Assembly: GCF_035825295.1 (NCBI RefSeq)
Contig: NZ_JAYMGI010000002.1
Location: 186,001 to 250,000, forward strand
DNA length: 64,000 bases
Direction: 5' to 3'
From: Actinacidiphila sp. DG2A-62
Lineage (GTDB): Bacteria; Actinomycetota; Actinomycetes; Streptomycetales; Streptomycetaceae
In this document: positions 7,510 through 15,550 of the stretch, one piece after another
How positions within the stretch are numbered: position 1 is the stretch's first letter
Layout of the letters: every line of letters begins with the position of its first letter
The notes under the pieces: generated by a model
Told to the model about the DNA's origin: nothing
Seen by the model: only the letters and a program-made list of their open reading frames with translations
The model's database searches: none
Position numbers and translations under genes: made by a program

Positions 7510-10500
7510 ATGGCGCTGACCGTTGGCGAGCTGGTGGCCCGCGTCGATCTCGACACCAGCGGCGTGGCCGCGGGTGTGACGGCCACGCAGGCGGCACTCG
7601 GCGCGATGGCCGCCGAGGCGGAGCTGACCGCGGAAGGCATCCGCGGCAACCTCCTGCACATGCTCGATGAGCTGCCCGAGGTGACGATCACCGCGGACAG
7701 CACGCCTGCCGAGCGGGAGCTGGCCGCGATCCGGGAGCGCATCCGGCGGCTGCACGGCACGATCGATGTCGACGTGGACATTGATCGGGTGCGCGCGCAG
7801 CTCACCGTGATCGGGACGATGCTCGCCAAGCTCAACGGCTCCGCCAGCCGGCCGCGGATCGACGTGGACACCGAGTCGGCGTTCAGCACCATTGCCAGCA
7901 CGCGCAGCGCGCTGGACCGGCTGGAGCGTGAGACGACCACCGCGACCGTCGACGTGGACGCGAACACCGCCCGCGCGACCGCCGAGCTGGCGCACGTGCG
8001 CGAGGAGGCCGAGCGCGTCGACCGCGAGCGGCCGACCGTGGACGTGCGGGTGGACGACCGCGGCAGCGCGGCGGCCACGTCCGGCCGGCTGGGCAGCTTG
8101 GCGTCCGCCGCGTGGTCGGCGGTGAACGCCGCGCTCGGGTTCCTGAAGTGGCCGCTGATCATCGGCGCGGCGATCCCGGTGATCGCGGGGCTGGTGGGCG
8201 CGCTGGTGAACATCGCGCCGGCCGCCGCGGTGGGCGCGACGGCGGTGCTGTCGCTGGCCGGTGCGGTGGCCGGGATCAAGGTGGGCGGGAGCGGCGTCGG
8301 TGCGGCGCTCAAGGCGGCGTTCGCTCCGGCCGTCGGCGGCGGGGGTGCCGCGGCTAAGGCCGCCAACCAGGCGGCCGACGCGCAGCGGAATCTCCAGCGG
8401 GCCACCGAGAACGCGGCGTACTCCAACCGGCAGGCCGCCGAGGCGACCGCGCGCGCCGAGCGGGACCTCGCCGACGCGCAGCGCGCCGCCCTCGCGGCAC
8501 AGCGGGCCGTCAGCGACGCCCGCAAGCAAGCCGCGCGGGACCTGGAGGACCAGAACAACGCGCTGATCGACGCGCAGAACAGCGTGCAGGACGCGACCAA
8601 CGCCCTCACCGACGCGCAGGCGCAGTACAACCAGGATCTCTCACAGGGTGCGGGCACGGAGCAGCTTGCCCGGGATCAGCTCGCGATCCGGGAGGCCGAG
8701 CAGGCACTCGCCGAGCAGCAGCTCGCGGTGCGGCGGCTCCAGGAGGACACGGACGCCGCGAACAAGGCGGGCGTCAACGGCAGCAAGCAGGTCGTGGACG
8801 CGCAGGCTGCGGCGGCGCAGGCCGCGCGGGATGTGGGCGACCGCGAGCAGGCGCTCGCCGACGCGCGCGAGCAGCAGGCCCGCACCGCGCAGCAGGGGCT
8901 GGACGCGATCCGGCAGGCGCAGGAGGCGCTCGCTAAGGGCGCGGCCGGCGGCGGGGGCGGGGGCGGTGTGGACGCGTTCGCCGCGGCCATGGCCAAGCTG
9001 GCGCCCAGCGCCCGCGCGTTCGTGCGGGAGATCATCGCGCTCGGCCCGGCGTGGCGCGCGCTCCAGCTCGACGTGCAGCAGAGGCTCTTTGCGGGCTGGG
9101 CGGCGGCCCTCGCCTCCACAGCCGCGGTGGGGCTGCCGGTGCTGCGCCGGGCGCTGGACGCCAACGCGGACAGCCTCAACCGCATGGGGCTGGGCGTGTT
9201 GGGCGCGGCCCGCGGCCTGGCCCGGTCCGGCGTGCTCGGTCAGGCGCTGGACGGCGCCGCGGCGGGCCTCGGCCGGCTGACCCGCATCCCCGGCCAGGTG
9301 ATCACGGCGTTCACGCAGATCGCCGCCGCGGGTGCGCCGCAGTTCCAGCGGCTGACGGCCGCTGTCGCGGGCGGGGTCGACGGTGTGGCCGCGAAGATCT
9401 CGGCGGCGTTCTCGTCCGGCGGTATGGGTCGCGCGATCAACACCGCAGTTGGCCTGATCAAGGAGATCGGGCAGGTACTCGGCAACCTCGGCTCGGTGAT
9501 CGGGTCGGTCTTCCAGGCCGCGAACGTCGCGGGCGGCTCGTGGCTCGGCGTCCTCGTCCAGATCAGCGGCGCCATGAAGAGCGCGTTTGCCAGCCCCGTC
9601 GTGCAGAGCGCGCTCGGAGCCCTCTTCGGCGCCATGAAGACGCTCGGCACCACCCTGGCGCCGCTGGTCGTTCAGGCACTCGGAGCCATCGCCCCCGTCT
9701 TCACCACCCTCGGTCCGCCCGTACAGCGGCTGATCACCGCGCTCGGCGGTGCCCTGCAACCCGTCATCGCCGCGCTCGGCCCGGTGCTGAACGCCGCCGC
9801 GTACGCGGTCGGCCAGCTCGGCGACGAGATCGTGCCGCTTCTGCCCGTGGTCGGCGCGATGATCGCCGCGCTCGGCCCGGTGCTGACGCCCGTGCTGCGG
9901 CTGGTCGGGAACTACCTCGCCGCGATCGCGCCCGTGGTCGGGCAGCTCGGCCGGGCCCTGCTGCCGCCGCTGGCCAAGATCACCGGGACGCTCGCCGCGG
10001 CGTTCGCCAAGGCGGCCCCCGTCCTCGACAGGGTGATGGGCCAGTTGAGCGACGGCCTCATGCCGGTCGTCGCGGGCCTCGCGGCGGTGATCGCCGACAT
10101 GGTGGATCAGTACGCCGACCAGTGGCTGCGGACGTTCACGCAGCTCCTGCCGGTGATCCCCACGCTGATCCCCTACCTCGTGCAGTTGGGGCAGTCCGTC
10201 GGGCAGCTCCTGACCGCGCTCGCGCCGCTGCTGCCGCAGATCACCCTCCTCGGCGTGCAGATGGTCACGGGCCTGTTGCCCGCGCTGCTGCCGCTGATCC
10301 CGCCGCTGACCACGCTCGCGATCCTGTTTCTTCGTCTGACCACGGCGATTGCCGTCACCGCGGTGCCCGTGCTGCTCGGCCTGATCAAGGTGCTCGGCAC
10401 ACTTCAGGCCGCGTTCGCGGTGCCGCTGCGCGCGGTGTCGTGGCTGGTGCAGCAGACGATCTCGCTGTTCCAGCACCTCTACGACGTGCTGATCGGGCAC

Positions 10501-11172
10501 AGCATCATCCCGGATCTCGTGCGCGGGATCGCGGGGTGGCTGGGCCGGCTGCCGGGTATGGCCGCGGCGGCGCTGGCCGCGCTGCCGGGCCGGATCATCG
10601 GCGTCGCCGCCAACGCGGCGGCCGGGATGGTCCGCGCGATCCGCTCGGGTCTGGATCAGGCCGTGGGGTGGCTCGGCGGGCTGGGCGGCCGGGCGGCGCG
10701 CGCGGTGGGCGACCTGGGGGCCACGCTGTGGCACTCGGGTCAGTCGCTCATCTCCGGGTTCATCGGCGGCATCAAGTCGATGGCCGGCGCGGCGGAAGAT
10801 GCGGCGTCCAGCGTGCTGGGGAAGGTGCGCGACTACTTCCCCTTCAGTCCGGCGAAGAAGGGCCCCCTGTCGGGCCGCGGGTGGGTCCACTACTCCGGCC
10901 AGGCGATGGGCTCTGCGTTCGCCGCGGGCATGCTGTCGCAGGTGGACGGCGTGAGCGCCGCCGCAGCAGCGCTCGGTGGCTCCGCTTCCGATGGGCTCGG
11001 CATGGGCGCCGGCATCGGCGTCGGCGGCGCCGCGGCGGCGCAGTCCGCAGTCGGTGGCGGGGGCACGCAGACGGTGCGCATCGTCGTAGACGGCCCAGAG
11101 CCGGTACGCCGGCTGATCCGCGCCATCGTCAGCGACGGTGGCGGCAACGTGCAGACCGTGTTCGGGAGGTGA
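7510..11172 (+). CDS. Phage tail tape-measure protein
   Basis: A 1220-residue protein of tape-measure architecture. The N terminus MALTVGELVARVDLD is the usual opening in actinobacteriophage tape measures. Residues about 211-262 are a strongly hydrophobic stretch; 277-475 are heptad-rich coiled coil (ADAQRAALAAQRAVSDAR); a poly-Gly linker lies near 480. Then come long hydrophobic helices (VIAALGPVLNAAAYAVGQLG type). The C-terminal signature RDYFPFSPAKKGPLSGRGW at about 1105-1125 is typical of the family. In phages this protein sets tail length and enters the host envelope with the DNA. The gene is intact, yet no capsid or other tail structural gene surrounds it. Length predicts a tail of roughly 180 nm by the usual 1.5 angstrom per residue rule. 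Confidence 0.92.
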   Translation: MALTVGELVARVDLDTSGVAAGVTATQAALGAMAAEAELTAEGIRGNLLHMLDELPEVTITADSTPAERELAAIRERIRRLHGTIDVDVDIDRVRAQLTVIGTMLAKLNGSASRPRIDVDTESAFSTIASTRSALDRLERETTTATVDVDANTARATAELAHVREEAERVDRERPTVDVRVDDRGSAAATSGRLGSLASAAWSAVNAALGFLKWPLIIGAAIPVIAGLVGALVNIAPAAAVGATAVLSLAGAVAGIKVGGSGVGAALKAAFAPAVGGGGAAAKAANQAADAQRNLQRATENAAYSNRQAAEATARAERDLADAQRAALAAQRAVSDARKQAARDLEDQNNALIDAQNSVQDATNALTDAQAQYNQDLSQGAGTEQLARDQLAIREAEQALAEQQLAVRRLQEDTDAANKAGVNGSKQVVDAQAAAAQAARDVGDREQALADAREQQARTAQQGLDAIRQAQEALAKGAAGGGGGGGVDAFAAAMAKLAPSARAFVREIIALGPAWRALQLDVQQRLFAGWAAALASTAAVGLPVLRRALDANADSLNRMGLGVLGAARGLARSGVLGQALDGAAAGLGRLTRIPGQVITAFTQIAAAGAPQFQRLTAAVAGGVDGVAAKISAAFSSGGMGRAINTAVGLIKEIGQVLGNLGSVIGSVFQAANVAGGSWLGVLVQISGAMKSAFASPVVQSALGALFGAMKTLGTTLAPLVVQALGAIAPVFTTLGPPVQRLITALGGALQPVIAALGPVLNAAAYAVGQLGDEIVPLLPVVGAMIAALGPVLTPVLRLVGNYLAAIAPVVGQLGRALLPPLAKITGTLAAAFAKAAPVLDRVMGQLSDGLMPVVAGLAAVIADMVDQYADQWLRTFTQLLPVIPTLIPYLVQLGQSVGQLLTALAPLLPQITLLGVQMVTGLLPALLPLIPPLTTLAILFLRLTTAIAVTAVPVLLGLIKVLGTLQAAFAVPLRAVSWLVQQTISLFQHLYDVLIGHSIIPDLVRGIAGWLGRLPGMAAAALAALPGRIIGVAANAAAGMVRAIRSGLDQAVGWLGGLGGRAARAVGDLGATLWHSGQSLISGFIGGIKSMAGAAEDAASSVLGKVRDYFPFSPAKKGPLSGRGWVHYSGQAMGSAFAAGMLSQVDGVSAAAAALGGSASDGLGMGAGIGVGGAAAAQSAVGGGGTQTVRIVVDGPEPVRRLIRAIVSDGGGNVQTVFGR

Positions 11173-11176
11173 TGTC

Positions 11177-11221
11177 GTGCCGCTGGTACTCACCATCCGA
11201 GCATCAGTGGCACCCGGTTAG
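11177..11221 (+). other. 14-codon stub after the tape-measure gene, possible remnant of a minor tail gene
   Basis: A GTG at 11177, 4 bp after the tape-measure stop and preceded by its GGGAGGTGA ribosome site, opens a frame beginning VPLVLTI that ends at TAG 11219-11221. Phage distal tail genes usually start in this place. The stub's stop overlaps the stop of the convergent collagen-like gene, suggesting a break or recombination joint. It may be untranslated. Confidence 0.35.
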
Positions 11222-11643
11222 CCCACTCTGCACAGCGCCATCGGCACGGCACGTGTGTCACCTACGGCCCCAATCGGGTCGCCCTCCTGCACGTACACCG
11301 TCGTCCACTGACTCGTGCCGGCCGGACAGCCGCCCCCGTTGCCCAGGAGATAACCGCCCTGGAACGGCTGGCCCGTCGGCGTGCTGGCTGACTGCTGCAC
11401 CGGTCCGGCGGGCCCTGCCGGTCCGGCAGGGCCCCGTACGCCCGGCACACCGCGGGGGCCAACCGCCCCGACGGGGCCACGCGGACCCGTCTCCCCGCTG
11501 GGCCCCGCGGGGCCGCGAGGCCCAGTTGCTCCCGACGGCAGAGCGAGTCCGGCCGCCACACCGCCGCCGCCCAGCAGGGCGCCGATCAACAGGGTCGTGG
11601 CGAGCGCCAGCACGCCGCCTCTCCCCCGGGTAGGTATCTGCAT
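11218..11643 (-). CDS. Collagen-like surface or secreted protein
   Basis: A 141-residue protein. A signal anchor of about 25 hydrophobic residues ([15 protein letters not shown]) is followed by 15 uninterrupted Gly-X-Y triplets at about residues 38-82 ([17 protein letters not shown]). A C-terminal globular part has two cysteines (GGGCPAG, ALCRVG). Gly-X-Y repeats of this kind form collagen-type triple helices in bacterial surface and phage tail proteins. It is convergent with the tape-measure gene, and the stop codons overlap. A cell-surface cargo role or a lysogenic-conversion trait is possible; there is no direct evidence for either. Confidence 0.8.
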   Translation of the reverse strand: MQIPTRGRGGVLALATTLLIGALLGGGGVAAGLALPSGATGPRGPAGPSGETGPRGPVGAVGPRGVPGVRGPAGPAGPAGPVQQSASTPTGQPFQGGYLLGNGGGCPAGTSQWTTVYVQEGDPIGAVGDTRAVPMALCRVG

Positions 11644-11701
11644 GGCCAGAGGGTAGGGGCAGCGCCGTGCCCGCGCTGCCGAATCGCCACGCCCCCGCTG
11701 C

Positions 11702-12256
11702 TCAGTCCAGCTTGGCCAGGACCGCCTTGTACTCAGCGACCTGCCCAGGCGTCAGCAGGTCCGACGCCCGGATCACATACCGCCCCTGCCGCAGCAGGTA
11801 ATCCGGTGTGACCAGCGAGGACACCGCCTGCCCCATCTTGTCGATGCCGTCGACCCACGCCTTGGCGTCGGCGTCCGCGGCGAACACCTCGACTGTGCCC
11901 CCGTAGGAGATCGCGTCCGGCCGCCCGTCCGCCTCGTCCTTGGCCTTGGGGTTCGTGCTGACGCGGGAGTCGGCGAACGCCGTCTTGCTGACGTACTGGT
12001 GCGGTCGGCCCATGCGGCTGTTCGGGTCGGTGGCCTCGGTGTAGGTGACCGTGAGCTTCACCGACGGCACGGCCGCGGCGAGCTGCTTGGTGACGGTCGC
12101 GGCGTCGGCCTGCTTGCCGGTGATGGCCTTCACAGTAGCCGGCGCGCTGGTGGCGACGCCGGGCTCCTCGGGCGCCGACTTGCTGCTGCCGGACGAGCAG
12201 CCGGCGAGTAACGCGGCCGGGACGGCGAGCACGGCGGCGGTGGTGCGGATGCGCAT
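11702..12256 (-). CDS. Lipoprotein of unknown function
   Basis: A 184-residue protein with a lipoprotein signal: [20 protein letters not shown] puts the lipobox LAGC at residues 17-20, followed by a Ser/Gly/Lys linker. The mature part is a compact alpha-beta domain with [20 protein letters not shown] and [18 protein letters not shown]. It resembles uncharacterised Streptomyces lipoproteins. It lies on the outer face of the membrane, next to the collagen-like gene on the same strand, so both may be envelope cargo of the element. Confidence 0.8.
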   Translation of the reverse strand: MRIRTTAAVLAVPAALLAGCSSGSSKSAPEEPGVATSAPATVKAITGKQADAATVTKQLAAAVPSVKLTVTYTEATDPNSRMGRPHQYVSKTAFADSRVSTNPKAKDEADGRPDAISYGGTVEVFAADADAKAWVDGIDKMGQAVSSLVTPDYLLRQGRYVIRASDLLTPGQVAEYKAVLAKLD

Positions 12257-12371
12257 GATCCCCCCAGATCGGATGTGGAGGCCACACCGTAGCGCCGGCC
12301 ACGGGGGGCCAGGGGCGCCGTCGCCGGATCGTGACCGGGACCGGGGGAGCCTCGGGGCGCGCGCTCGCCGG

Positions 12372-12605
12372 CTACTGCTGCGGCGTGGCGATCACGAACG
12401 TCCCCTTGTTCGGGAGCGTCGCCACCAGGCCACGGTCACGCAGCTCGGCGACGGCCCGCCGCGCGGTGCCCGGCGCGACGCCGTACTGCTCGCCCATCGC
12501 CCGCTCGTTCGGCAGCCGGGCGCCGACAGGCAGGCGGCCGGACCGGATCTCTTCCTCGATCCGGTCGGCGACCTGCACGTACACGTACTGCGGCAGCTCG
12601 GTCAT
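12372..12605 (-). CDS. Minimal GntR-type winged-helix regulator
   Basis: A 77-residue protein consisting only of the GntR DNA-binding domain: YVYVQVADRIEEEIRSGRLP, the recognition segment RAMGEQYGVAPGTARRAVAE, and the wing GLVATLPNKGTFV. The ATG at 12605 gives the standard family N terminus; upstream in-frame residues are not conserved in style. No effector domain is present, as in small GntR proteins of Streptomyces integrative elements. It diverges from the small zinc protein gene across a 151-bp region. Confidence 0.82.
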   Translation of the reverse strand: MTELPQYVYVQVADRIEEEIRSGRLPVGARLPNERAMGEQYGVAPGTARRAVAELRDRGLVATLPNKGTFVIATPQQ

Positions 12606-12756
12606 GGTTCGGACGCTAGGGCTGCACCCCACGGCGGGCATCTGTAGGTGGCCGTATGGGGCACCATGTAGCGGCCTATAGCGGTACCGTCTGAGCAGCA
12701 GAAACCCCCGCGGCCGGCCAGGGCCCGGGGGTGTGGACGACTGCAAGGGAGTCGAC
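12606..12756. promoter_or_regulatory. Divergent control region with GC-rich hairpin
   Basis: Between the GntR gene and the zinc-protein gene there is a TATAGC -10-like hexamer at about 12678. An imperfect dyad surrounds TATGG-GGCA-CCATG near 12655-12668. A hairpin with arms ACCCCCG (12704-12710) and CGGGGGT (12726-12732) lies in the presumed leader of the rightward gene. An AAGGGAG ribosome site is at 12744-12750. The GntR protein probably binds here; this is inferred. Confidence 0.4.
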
Positions 12757-12984
12757 ATGCACGAGCCTACCCGCGCCACCCGGCCGACACCGACGATCCT
12801 CCGCGAGTGCGTGATGTGCCGCGTAAACCTGCTGGGCGGTACGGCGGTGGCGCTGATCGAGTCCGGGTCAGGGCCGGGGCACCTCCTCTACGCCTGCGCG
12901 CCGTGCGTGCGGCGGCACCGCCTCCTGCCGCTGGATGAGCAGCCGAGCCTCACGGGGGACGGGCGGTTGCAGTACCGCCCGTAG
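12757..12984 (+). CDS. Small zinc-binding protein with two CxxC pairs
   Basis: A 75-residue protein carrying CVMC near residue 18 and CAPC near residue 48, a four-cysteine zinc-ribbon arrangement. Between them is a beta-rich segment (GGTAVALIESGSGPGHLLYA). Proteins of this size and pattern are common uncharacterised genes in Streptomyces chromosomes and phages. The start is fixed by an AAGGGAG 7 bp upstream. DNA or protein binding is plausible. Confidence 0.7.
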   Translation: MHEPTRATRPTPTILRECVMCRVNLLGGTAVALIESGSGPGHLLYACAPCVRRHRLLPLDEQPSLTGDGRLQYRP

Positions 12985-13071
12985 GCGGGCCGGGGCCCCG
13001 CGCGTTGCCGATCGCGCGGGGCCCCGTCGCACGCGGGCGGCATGCCGCCCGACCTGCGTCATACGCCCGTC

Positions 13072-13536
13072 CTACGCCCCCGGCGGTGCCGTCATACCGC
13101 TGTCGTACGGCAGGACCGCGCAGCCCGTGATGACCGGCTGCACGCCCTCCGGGACGACGCCGTGAGACCACGCGTACCGGTAGGCGTCGGCGACGATCCC
13201 GACCGCGGCACGCACGGCGGTGGACGGGTTCAGCCCGGCGCGTGCCATGGCCGCGAGGTCGTCGGCAAGCCGGTCGTCCACGCGTACGGACAGCGGCGCC
13301 CGGCGTCGCACGCGCGCGCTCTCCACACTGCGGAGATCCTTCTCCTCGGCGGCCTCCACCGCGGCAAGCTCCCCGTCAGGCTCGCCCTGGCAGCCGTCCT
13401 TGCACACGAACTTCTGCGCACCGGACGGCCAGCGGGTGCCGGACGCATCGGGCACCCACGGGCCGGCGGTGCCGCCGCACAGGTGACACGCAGGCAGCAA
13501 CGGCTCGGCGGCCAGCGGAACGGGACGGCCGGTCAT
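13072..13536 (-). CDS. Zinc-ribbon plus ribbon-helix-helix-like protein
   Basis: A 154-residue protein. The N terminus has CHLC and, about 28 residues later, CKDGC, forming a probable zinc site. The middle is acidic helical. Residues about 80-120 (LSVRVDDRLADDLAAMARAG and AVRAAVGIVADAYRYA) fit a CopG/Arc-type ribbon-helix-helix DNA-binding unit. Its ATG overlaps the upstream gene's stop (ATGA at 13533-13536). Probably an element-encoded regulator; the function is unproven. Confidence 0.65.
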   Translation of the reverse strand: MTGRPVPLAAEPLLPACHLCGGTAGPWVPDASGTRWPSGAQKFVCKDGCQGEPDGELAAVEAAEEKDLRSVESARVRRRAPLSVRVDDRLADDLAAMARAGLNPSTAVRAAVGIVADAYRYAWSHGVVPEGVQPVITGCAVLPYDSGMTAPPGA

Positions 13537-13919
13537 CGGTTGCCCCCGGGGACCTCAGCGGCCAGCCGACGGGCGACCCGGCGCACCTTCGCCGCGGCCT
13601 CGGTGAGGTCGACGGCGAGGGCTTCCAGGGCGGGCGCGTCGTACCCGTAGTGGTGCCCGTCCAGCAGTTGCACGACGACGTGCACCGCGTCCCTGTGCGC
13701 TTCGTCCGGCGCGGGGAACGGGACCTGCCACAGCAGCAGCTCGGCGAGGCGCTGCGGGCCGCGCTCGGTCCCGACCAGCACATCGATCACGGGGCCGCTG
13801 TGGGAGATCTCGGCGCGGGCCCCGCCGTCCGGGTGGTAGGTCCCGGTGCACCACGGGGGTTCGGGGATGGTGATCGGTCCGTGGTCGGTGGTGACCACGG
13901 TGACGGTACGGTCGGTCAC
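13533..13919 (-). CDS. Hypothetical protein of the element's right end
   Basis: A 128-residue protein: an N-terminal beta-rich portion (RTVTVVTTDHGPITIPEPPW, then CTGTYHPDGGARAEISHSGP) and a C-terminal helical half. I use the GTG at 13919 because AAGGAG lies at the right distance upstream; GTG 13979 is the alternative. Similar short proteins accompany regulators in Streptomyces elements, but no function is known. It is coupled to the zinc/RHH gene by a 4-bp overlap and is the last element-like gene before purB. Confidence 0.6.
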   Translation of the reverse strand: MTDRTVTVVTTDHGPITIPEPPWCTGTYHPDGGARAEISHSGPVIDVLVGTERGPQRLAELLLWQVPFPAPDEAHRDAVHVVVQLLDGHHYGYDAPALEALAVDLTEAAAKVRRVARRLAAEVPGGNR

Positions 13920-13979
13920 GGGTCTGACTCCTTGATCGGAAGGGGTCGGGATCAAGGCGCCGCCCTGGTGTTCCCGCAC

Positions 13980-14116
13980 CGGGGCGGCGCCGCTGTCGTC
14001 TCACGCGCGTCTCACAGACGATGCGGACGGACGCCGTCGTTCGGCCCCTGACCAGGGGTCTCGCGCTCTGCGTAGACATCACAGACCCGCATGGATGGCG
14101 GGTATGCTCTCCCCAC
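13980..14116. promoter_or_regulatory. Junction between mobile element and purB, with a candidate purB -10
   Basis: A short GTCTCAC direct repeat lies near 13998-14014. TATGCT at 14103-14108 fits TANNNT only 8 bp before the purB GTG, and there is no ribosome site. The right attachment site of the element may lie here, but its partner is outside the window and no tRNA gene is present. Confidence 0.4.
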
Positions 14117-15550
14117 GTGACTGCCAAGCCGCGTATCCCGAACGTCCTCGTCGGCCGCTATGCCTCGGCGGAGCTGGCGACCCTGTGGTCCCCCGAGCAG
14201 AAGGTGGTGCTGGAGCGCCGCCTGTGGCTCGCCGTGCTGCGGGCGCAGCGGGATCTGGGGATCGAGGTCCCGGAGCAGGCGATCGCCGACTACGAGCGGG
14301 TGGTCGAGCAGGTCGACCTGGAGTCGATCGCGGCGCGCGAGCGGGTCAACCGGCACGACGTGAAGGCGCGCATCGAGGAGTTCAACGCGCTGGCCGGGCA
14401 CGAGCAGGTGCACAAGGGCATGACGTCGCGCGATCTGACCGAGAACGTCGAGCAGCTGCAGATCCGGCTGTCGCTGGAGCTCGTCAGGGACCGCGCGGTC
14501 GCGGTGCTGGCCCGGCTGGGCGACCTGGCCGCGCAGTACGCGGAACTGGTGATGGCCGGACGCTCGCACAACGTGGCGGCGCAGGCCACGACGCTCGGCA
14601 AGCGGTTCGCGACCACCGCCGACGAGCTGCTGGTGGCCCTCGCCCGGGTCGAGGACCTGCTCGCGCGCTATCCGCTGCGCGGCATCAAGGGCCCGGTCGG
14701 CACCGCGCAGGACATGCTGGACCTGCTCGGCGGCGACACCGGCAGGCTCGCCGAGCTGGAGCGGCGCATCGCCGCCCACCTGGGCTTCTCGCGGGCCTTC
14801 ACCTCCGTCGGCCAGGTCTACCCGCGGTCGCTGGACTACGACGCGGTGACCGCGCTGGTGCAGCTCGCCGCCGGACCCTCCTCGCTGGCCAAGACGATCC
14901 GGCTGATGGCCGGGCACGAACTGGTCACCGAGGGCTTCAAGCCGGGGCAGGTGGGCTCCTCGGCCATGCCGCACAAGATGAACACGCGCTCCTGCGAGCG
15001 GGTCAACGGGCTGATGGTGATCCTGCGCGGCTACGCGTCGATGACCGGCGAGCTGTCCGGCGACCAGTGGAACGAGGGCGACGTGTCCTGCTCGGTGGTG
15101 CGCCGGGTCGCGCTGCCGGACGCCTTCTTCGCCTTCGACGGGCTGCTGGAGACCTTCCTGACGGTGCTGGACGAGTTCGGCGCCTTCCCCGCGGTGGTCG
15201 CCCGCGAGCTGGACCGCTATCTGCCGTTCCTGGCCACCACCAAGGTGCTGATGGGCGCGGTGCGGGCGGGCGTCGGCCGGGAGATCGCGCACGAGGCCAT
15301 CAAGGAGAACGCGGTGGCGGCCGCGCTGGCGATGCGCGAGCAGGGCACCGAGCGCAACGAACTGCTGGACCGGCTGGCCGCCGACGAGCGCATCCCGCTG
15401 GACCGGGCGGCCCTGGACGCGCTGATGGGCGACCCGCTGTCCTTCACCGGCGCGGCGGCTGGGCAGGTCGCCGAGGTGGTGCGGCGGATCGAGGACGTGG
15501 TGAAGGCGCACCCGCAGGCCGCGGCGTACCGGCCGGGGGCGATCCTCTGA
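14117..15550 (+). CDS. purB: Adenylosuccinate lyase
   Basis: A 477-residue enzyme of the fumarase/aspartase superfamily. It cleaves SAICAR to AICAR in de novo purine synthesis and adenylosuccinate to AMP. The superfamily signature is intact as GSSAMPHKMNT at about residues 279-289, and TSRDLTEN near residue 103 and GRSHNVAAQATT near 154 contribute to the active site. Length is normal. The start is GTG 14117, followed by TAKPRIPNVL as in other actinobacteria. There is no ribosome site, and a TATGCT -10 sits close by, so the mRNA may be leaderless. mug overlaps its stop. Confidence 0.95.
   Translation: MTAKPRIPNVLVGRYASAELATLWSPEQKVVLERRLWLAVLRAQRDLGIEVPEQAIADYERVVEQVDLESIAARERVNRHDVKARIEEFNALAGHEQVHKGMTSRDLTENVEQLQIRLSLELVRDRAVAVLARLGDLAAQYAELVMAGRSHNVAAQATTLGKRFATTADELLVALARVEDLLARYPLRGIKGPVGTAQDMLDLLGGDTGRLAELERRIAAHLGFSRAFTSVGQVYPRSLDYDAVTALVQLAAGPSSLAKTIRLMAGHELVTEGFKPGQVGSSAMPHKMNTRSCERVNGLMVILRGYASMTGELSGDQWNEGDVSCSVVRRVALPDAFFAFDGLLETFLTVLDEFGAFPAVVARELDRYLPFLATTKVLMGAVRAGVGREIAHEAIKENAVAAALAMREQGTERNELLDRLAADERIPLDRAALDALMGDPLSFTGAAAGQVAEVVRRIEDVVKAHPQAAAYRPGAIL

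Noticed and set aside
8641..11196. Long minus-strand open frames opposite the tape-measure gene
   Set aside because: Expected in very GC-rich coding DNA; they show Arg/His/Gln-rich composition and no domain.
11381..11656. Second collagen-like frame ([11 protein letters not shown]) on the plus strand
   Set aside because: Gly-Pro codons read as Gly/Pro/Ala on the other strand too. It lacks a signal peptide and is a mirror of the real minus-strand gene.
1..13979. Contractile injection system or complete prophage
   Set aside because: No sheath, baseplate, spike, tube, portal, capsid or terminase gene can be recognised; only the tape-measure gene is certain.
13980..14116. Right attachment site of the element
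   Set aside because: Short GTCTCAC repeats are present, but without the left attachment site and with no tRNA gene the core cannot be assigned.
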